Assembly (NCBI RefSeq): GCF_042138895.1
Contig: NZ_JBHIKW010000004.1
Span: 124,001 to 188,000, forward strand
DNA length: 64,000 nt
Reading direction: 5' to 3'
Origin: Cedecea selenatireducens
GTDB lineage: Bacteria > Pseudomonadota > Gammaproteobacteria > Enterobacterales > Enterobacteriaceae
The notes below the pieces were generated by a model. That model ran no database searches. It was not told where the DNA came from and was given only the letters and a program-made list of their open reading frames with translations. Numbering within the stretch: position 1 is the first letter of the stretch; every line of letters begins with the position of its first letter. Shown here one piece after another: positions 59,987 to 64,000 of this stretch. A program made the translations under genes and the position numbers.

Positions 59987-61317
59987 GTATCTCAATTCTG
60001 AAAAACGCCACAGCTGCACAGATTTATCCGGCGATGGTGCGTGAGAATGTCGACATCGCCATCGAAAACGATGAAATTATCGCCGTAGGGAGCAACCTCA
60101 GGAGTACATTTCCACAGGCCAATATTAAAGACATGCATGGTCGCTTAGTGATGCCGGGAATGGTCTGTTCCCATAACCACTTCTATTCAGGATTATCGCG
60201 TGGTATTCAGGCAAATATTGCCCCCAGCCCGGACTTTATCTCGACGCTGAAAAACCTGTGGTGGCGGCTGGACCGTGCGTTAGATGAGGAGTCGCTATAC
60301 TACAGCGGGCTGATTTGCGCCCTCGAAGCAATTCGCAGTGGCTGCACGGCGGTAATAGACCATCATGCATCACCTGACTATATCGCCGGATCTCTCAGCC
60401 AACTGCGCAATGCCTTTCTGAAGACAGGATTACGCGGCATGACCTGTTTTGAAACCACTGACCGCAACGGCGGCTCGCAAGAGCTGCAGGCAGGCGTGGA
60501 GGAGAACATGCGTTTTGCATGTGAGATTGACCGGGCGCGTGAGGCAGGACTTGAGCCCTATCTGGTCGAAGCACATATTGGCGCACATGCCCCGTTCACC
60601 CTCAGTAATGAGGGGCTTTCGATGCTTGGTGAGGCCATAAAAGCAACCGGCCGCGGGTTACATATTCACGCGGCGGAAGACCGTTATGACGTGTCCCATA
60701 GTCACCATCATTACGGAAAAGATTTACTGGTACGGCTGGCCGAATATGATCTGCTTAACAGTAAAACGCTGGTCGCGCACGGCCTCTATCTTTCCGATGC
60801 CGACATCGCGCTACTCAATGAGTGTGATGGCTTCCTGGTACACAACGCACGCTCTAATATGAACAACCATGTGGGCTACAACCAAAAGCTTGGCGCCTGG
60901 CGGAATCTGGCATTGGGTACGGATGGTATTGGTTCAGATATGTTTGAGGAGATGAAATTTGCCTTCTTCAAACATCGCGATGCCGGCGGCCCTCTTTGGC
61001 CAGACAGTTTTGCCCGTGCCCTCAGCAACGGAAACGCCCTGCTTAGCCGCAACTTCAACGCCAAATTTGGCCGCATTGAGGCTGGCTACAAGGCCGACCT
61101 GACGATTATCGATTACCTGTCACCAACGCCGCTCATCGCAGAAAACATCGCCGGGCATGTTGCCTTTGGCATGGGCTCAAACCATGTCCACAGCGTGATG
61201 GTTAACGGTGAGATGGTGTATGAAGACCGACAGTTCATGTTTGACTGCGCACCTGTTTTTGCTGAAGCACAAAAAGTGGCGGCGAAAATGTGGCGGCGAA
61301 TGGACTCCCTGCCTTGA
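59983..61317 (+). CDS. ssnA: Aminohydrolase SsnA
   Basis: Metal-dependent amidohydrolase of the chlorohydrolase/guanine-deaminase type, 444 residues. His64 and His66 are in CSHNHFYSG, further ligands in HIHAAEDRYD and HGLYLSDADIA, and the Asp in ALGTDGIGSDMFEE. SsnA is required for anaerobic urate use in E. coli and probably deaminates or opens a ring intermediate made by YgfK. It is translationally coupled to ygfK (ATGA overlap). Confidence 0.92.
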   Translation: MSISILKNATAAQIYPAMVRENVDIAIENDEIIAVGSNLRSTFPQANIKDMHGRLVMPGMVCSHNHFYSGLSRGIQANIAPSPDFISTLKNLWWRLDRALDEESLYYSGLICALEAIRSGCTAVIDHHASPDYIAGSLSQLRNAFLKTGLRGMTCFETTDRNGGSQELQAGVEENMRFACEIDRAREAGLEPYLVEAHIGAHAPFTLSNEGLSMLGEAIKATGRGLHIHAAEDRYDVSHSHHHYGKDLLVRLAEYDLLNSKTLVAHGLYLSDADIALLNECDGFLVHNARSNMNNHVGYNQKLGAWRNLALGTDGIGSDMFEEMKFAFFKHRDAGGPLWPDSFARALSNGNALLSRNFNAKFGRIEAGYKADLTIIDYLSPTPLIAENIAGHVAFGMGSNHVHSVMVNGEMVYEDRQFMFDCAPVFAEAQKVAAKMWRRMDSLP

Positions 61318-61358
61318 TTAAGCGTTATTTACCCGGTGCCTAAGGTGCCGGATCATGC

Positions 61359-61383
61359 GCCCGGAACGGATATTGTTCCGGGC
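61359..61383. terminator. Hairpin between convergent ssnA and ygfS
   Basis: GCCCGGAAC and GTTCCGGGC form a perfect 9-base-pair stem with a 7-base loop in the 74-base gap between ssnA and ygfS. There is no strong T-run on either side. It probably serves both converging transcripts. Confidence 0.55.
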
Positions 61384-61391
61384 ATAACTCA

Positions 61392-61871
61392 TTACCGAAG
61401 AAACAGACTCGCCGTAGCACACTCGCGCTGCTTTTGCATTTCCCTCAGTTGCTGCTCCCCCATCTTACTTAATGCCGATGTCGGACAAACATCAATGCAC
61501 GCCGGGCCACGCTCGCGGCCGTTGCACAGGTCGCACTTGACTATAGTTGCCGTCTTTTGCTCAGGATTAACGCCCACGCTGATTACCCCGAACGGACACG
61601 CCACCACACAGCTTTGGCAGTCAATACAGCGTGATTCGTCGGCTTCGACACGCTCACTTCCCATCGTTAACGCTGCCACCGGGCAGGCGCTTACACAGGG
61701 GGCATTTTCACATTGATGGCACATCACCGGCACGCTTACGGTATCGAGGCGTAGCACTTTGAGTCGCGGCCGAAACGCCGCGTCCTCAGTAACGTGCTCC
61801 ATAGCGCAGGCGATCTCACAGGTACGGCAGCCAATACAGGATGCCGAATCGGCCAGAATAAAGCTGGTCAT
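61392..61871 (-). CDS. ygfS: 4Fe-4S ferredoxin-type protein YgfS
   Basis: Ferredoxin of 159 residues with four cysteine clusters: CIGCRTCEIAC, CHQCENAPCVSACPVAA, CIDCQSCVVACPFG and CDLCNGRERGPACIDVCPTSAL. They fit the HycB/HydN-type electron carriers with four [4Fe-4S] clusters. ATG 61871 overlaps the ygfT stop as ATGA, so it is coupled to ygfT. It probably carries electrons, perhaps from formate, to the urate pathway. Confidence 0.92.
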   Translation of the reverse strand: MTSFILADSASCIGCRTCEIACAMEHVTEDAAFRPRLKVLRLDTVSVPVMCHQCENAPCVSACPVAALTMGSERVEADESRCIDCQSCVVACPFGVISVGVNPEQKTATIVKCDLCNGRERGPACIDVCPTSALSKMGEQQLREMQKQRECATASLFLR

Positions 61872-63808
61872 GCTCCCTCCTTGCACTTAAACATCGCCAG
61901 CATTTCACTGGCCGCCTGCCGGCCGGCAACCATCGCCGTGACCACCAGGTCCGCGCCATGTACCGCATCGCCACCAGCATAGATTTTGTCATTACTGGTT
62001 TGCGTTGTGCCGCGCCCTTTCCCGCCGGTGCAAATCTGCCCCCAACGGTCAAGCTGCACGCCGTGACCACGCAGCCACGGCATATCATGCGCCTGAAAAC
62101 CGAATGCCATAATGAGTACGTCAACGGGTAGCTCAAAATCGGAACCCGCCACAGGCCGTGGACGACGGCGGCCATCAGGACCCGGGTCACCCATCTCGGT
62201 GCGGATCATGCCGATCGCCTTCACTTTGCCCTTGCGGTCAAGTTGGATTTGCTGAGGCTGCACGTTAAACTGGAACTCAACGCCTTCTTCTCTGGCGTTA
62301 ACTACCTCTTTTTTCGAGCCCGGCATGCTCAGCTCATCGCGACGGTAGGCGCAGGTGACGCTCGCAGCCCCACGGCGTATTGCGGTACGCAGGCAGTCCA
62401 TTGCGGTATCTCCACCGCCAAGCACCACAACGTGTTTATCTTTAATGTCGATCATTGGGTATTCTTCGTTCTCCTCCAGCCCCATCACTTCGCGAGTGCT
62501 GGCAATCAGAAATGGCAACGCCTGAATTACGCCGGGAGCATCTTCACCCTCCAGTCCCGCCGCCATAAGGTCGTAGGTACCTACGCCAAGGAATACCGCG
62601 TCATAGTTCACCATCAGGTCGTTAAATTGTATATTGCGCCCAACTTCATGATTAAGGTGAAAACGGATGCCCATTTCACTGAAAATGCTTCGTCTGACGC
62701 CCAGAATACCTTTGTCCAGTTTGAACGGTGGAATACCGAAAGTGAGTAATCCTCCAATTTCTGGATGTTTGTCAAAGACATCAACCTGAACGCCAGCGCG
62801 AGCCAAAATATCAGCACATCCCAGCCCGGCAGGACCCGCACCGACAATCGCCACACGTTCTTTACGCGGCACAATATCACTTATCTGAGGTCGCCAGCCC
62901 GACGCCAGCGCGGTGTCGGTGATATAGCGCTCCAGGTTGCCAATGGTCACCGAGCCACCCTCATTTTTCAGCGTACAAGCCCCTTCGCACAGGCGATCCT
63001 GCGGGCAAACGCGGCCACAGATTTCCGGCAAAGAGCTTGTTTGATGGCACAATTCAGCCGCCTCGATAATCTTCTCTTCATTTACGAGCCTGATGAAGTC
63101 GGGAATAGAGTTATGCAGCGGGCATGTCCAGTTACACCAGGCTTTTTGTGCGCAGTGCAGGCAGCGCTCGCTTTCATACTCAGCATCACGACTGCCAAGC
63201 CCGTAATAGATCTCTTCGAATTGCGTTTTGCGAATGCCGGCTTCTACTTTTTTTGCTCCCACGCGAGGTGGTTTGCTGATAAATGTTTCCCGGCGACCAG
63301 GTTGACGAACCTGCACCGCCTGCCCTTGTACGCTTCGGATTTGCCGCTTACTGCGTAGGTTTTCTAATTCGGCATCGTCCATCAGGCGCAGCGCTTGTGT
63401 TGGGCAAACGCTGACGCAGGCAGGTTTTCCTGTGGGATGTTCGCTGCACAAGTCACATTTTTGCGCCAGCTGCGGGGCGCTGTCATCGGCAGACACCATC
63501 TCGATGGCGCCAAAGGGACAGGCGATCGCGCAACTCTTACAGCCAATGCATTTCTCTTGCTTTAATTGAATGCTGTTATTAGCAAAAGAGAGCGCGTCGG
63601 TTGGGCAGGATGCGACACATGGCGCATCGTTACAGTGGTGACAGGTTGTCGCATTGCTCTCTTTACGGTGGAAAACAACGTGGATCCGCGGCTGAAAATC
63701 CGCCCGCTTCAACGGCCATCTGTCCTGGTGATGAGCCGTCACGCAGGCAACCTCGCAGGCATGGCAGCCAATACAGCTCGTGGTATCGGCAACAATAAAT
63801 CTGTTCAT
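61868..63808 (-). CDS. uacF: UacF/YgfT, ferredoxin-GltD fusion oxidoreductase
   Basis: Protein of 646 residues. Residues 1-150 repeat the YgfS-type ferredoxin (CIGCHACEVAC, CHHCNDAPCVASCPTDA, CIGCKSCAIACPFG). The rest is a GltD-like NAD(P)H/FAD domain with VAIVGAGPAGLGCADIL, HVVVLGGGDTAMDCLRTA and a final AGGDAVHGADLVVTAM. In E. coli uacF (ygfT) and the paralogue aegA link formate oxidation to urate breakdown. It is the first gene of ygfT-ygfS, reading towards ssnA. Confidence 0.93.
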   Translation of the reverse strand: MNRFIVADTTSCIGCHACEVACVTAHHQDRWPLKRADFQPRIHVVFHRKESNATTCHHCNDAPCVASCPTDALSFANNSIQLKQEKCIGCKSCAIACPFGAIEMVSADDSAPQLAQKCDLCSEHPTGKPACVSVCPTQALRLMDDAELENLRSKRQIRSVQGQAVQVRQPGRRETFISKPPRVGAKKVEAGIRKTQFEEIYYGLGSRDAEYESERCLHCAQKAWCNWTCPLHNSIPDFIRLVNEEKIIEAAELCHQTSSLPEICGRVCPQDRLCEGACTLKNEGGSVTIGNLERYITDTALASGWRPQISDIVPRKERVAIVGAGPAGLGCADILARAGVQVDVFDKHPEIGGLLTFGIPPFKLDKGILGVRRSIFSEMGIRFHLNHEVGRNIQFNDLMVNYDAVFLGVGTYDLMAAGLEGEDAPGVIQALPFLIASTREVMGLEENEEYPMIDIKDKHVVVLGGGDTAMDCLRTAIRRGAASVTCAYRRDELSMPGSKKEVVNAREEGVEFQFNVQPQQIQLDRKGKVKAIGMIRTEMGDPGPDGRRRPRPVAGSDFELPVDVLIMAFGFQAHDMPWLRGHGVQLDRWGQICTGGKGRGTTQTSNDKIYAGGDAVHGADLVVTAMVAGRQAASEMLAMFKCKEGA

Positions 63809-64000
63809 TTGCTTCCCTTTTATTATTCAATAAATACCTCAAGGGATACGATGCAATTTTCAGACGCATTTGTTGCTTTTAAGAAGAATGGATTTATTTT
63901 TGAGAGATGTGTCAACAAAATGATTAACAACAAAAAAATCAGTATATTGAGATCCCCCCGTGCTCTTTAGATTATCGCCCCGATATTAACTGACTACCAA
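63809..64000. promoter_or_regulatory. Upstream region of ygfT
   Basis: An AT-rich 192-base tail to the window edge without a gene. I looked for a sigma-54 match (GG-N10-GC on the minus strand) and for the TATCA-N3-TGATA site and found neither, so ygfT-ygfS may be controlled differently from the rest of the cluster. Confidence 0.4.

Noticed and set aside
63809..64000. Sigma-54 promoter before ygfT
   Set aside because: No GG-N10-GC match on the minus strand in the visible region.
1..64000. tRNA, rRNA, CRISPR array, integrase gene or prophage
   Set aside because: None was recognised on reading both strands; the island has an IS transposase but no integrase or attachment site.

Overview
The window reads as chromosome of a member of the Enterobacteriaceae. 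It has GC-rich coding sequence with E. coli/Klebsiella-like protein families: scrYABR, digH, cdh, a MetQ/NlpA lipoprotein, and the ygeV-to-ygfT cluster. The genus cannot be fixed from the sequence alone. No rRNA, tRNA or CRISPR array was seen. All calls rest on reading the sequence and on remembered family features; no database search was run.

Left part (1-30353): the end of a sucrose regulon (scrY tail, scrA, scrB, scrR) and a heavy-metal-type two-component system. Then come many small metabolic or efflux units, mostly a LysR-type regulator divergent from its target. They include MFS pumps, two short-chain dehydrogenases, a threo-3-hydroxyaspartate-type ammonia-lyase with RidA and a YheO-type regulator, an e(P4)-type acid phosphatase, an exported Ppx/GppA homologue, a large wHTH-ATPase regulator, a quinone-reductase-like flavoprotein, an ECF sigma factor with a His-rich membrane partner, and digH. 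Several divergent promoters carry perfect palindromes. Two AT-rich inserts stand out: a Vat/CatB-type acetyltransferase beside a GNAT remnant (9477-10239), and a DUF3290-DUF421 membrane gene pair (16647-17738).

Middle (30354-45200): a second leuCD-type dehydratase operon with a fluoroacetate-dehalogenase-like hydrolase and its own LysR gene, then cdh and a metQ-like lipoprotein. Next is an accessory island. It holds a truncated CadC-type regulator, an orphan TccC-type toxin-complex C subunit with a private AT-rich C-terminal domain, a decayed ISNCY-type element, an uncharacterised five-gene AT-rich operon, and an intact ISNCY-type element. The five-gene operon is a duplicated short/long gene module in which all four small proteins share a GhDTSKAxxLL-like motif, followed by a four-helix membrane protein. 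It is the best candidate here for an undescribed system.

Right part (45201-64000): the anaerobic purine/urate catabolic cluster. The sigma-54 activator ygeV is divergent from ygeW-ygeX-ygeY-hyuA-yqeA. These are followed by yqeB and yqeC (minus), mocA, ygfK-ssnA, and the convergent ygfT-ygfS ferredoxin/oxidoreductase pair. I see GG-N10-GY sigma-54 promoter matches ahead of ygeW and ygfK, and an identical 15-base palindromic motif upstream of each, which may be the YgeV site. Relative to the E. coli order, ygfM-xdhD-xanQ-guaD-ghxQ is missing between ssnA and ygfS, although molybdenum-hydroxylase maturation genes remain.
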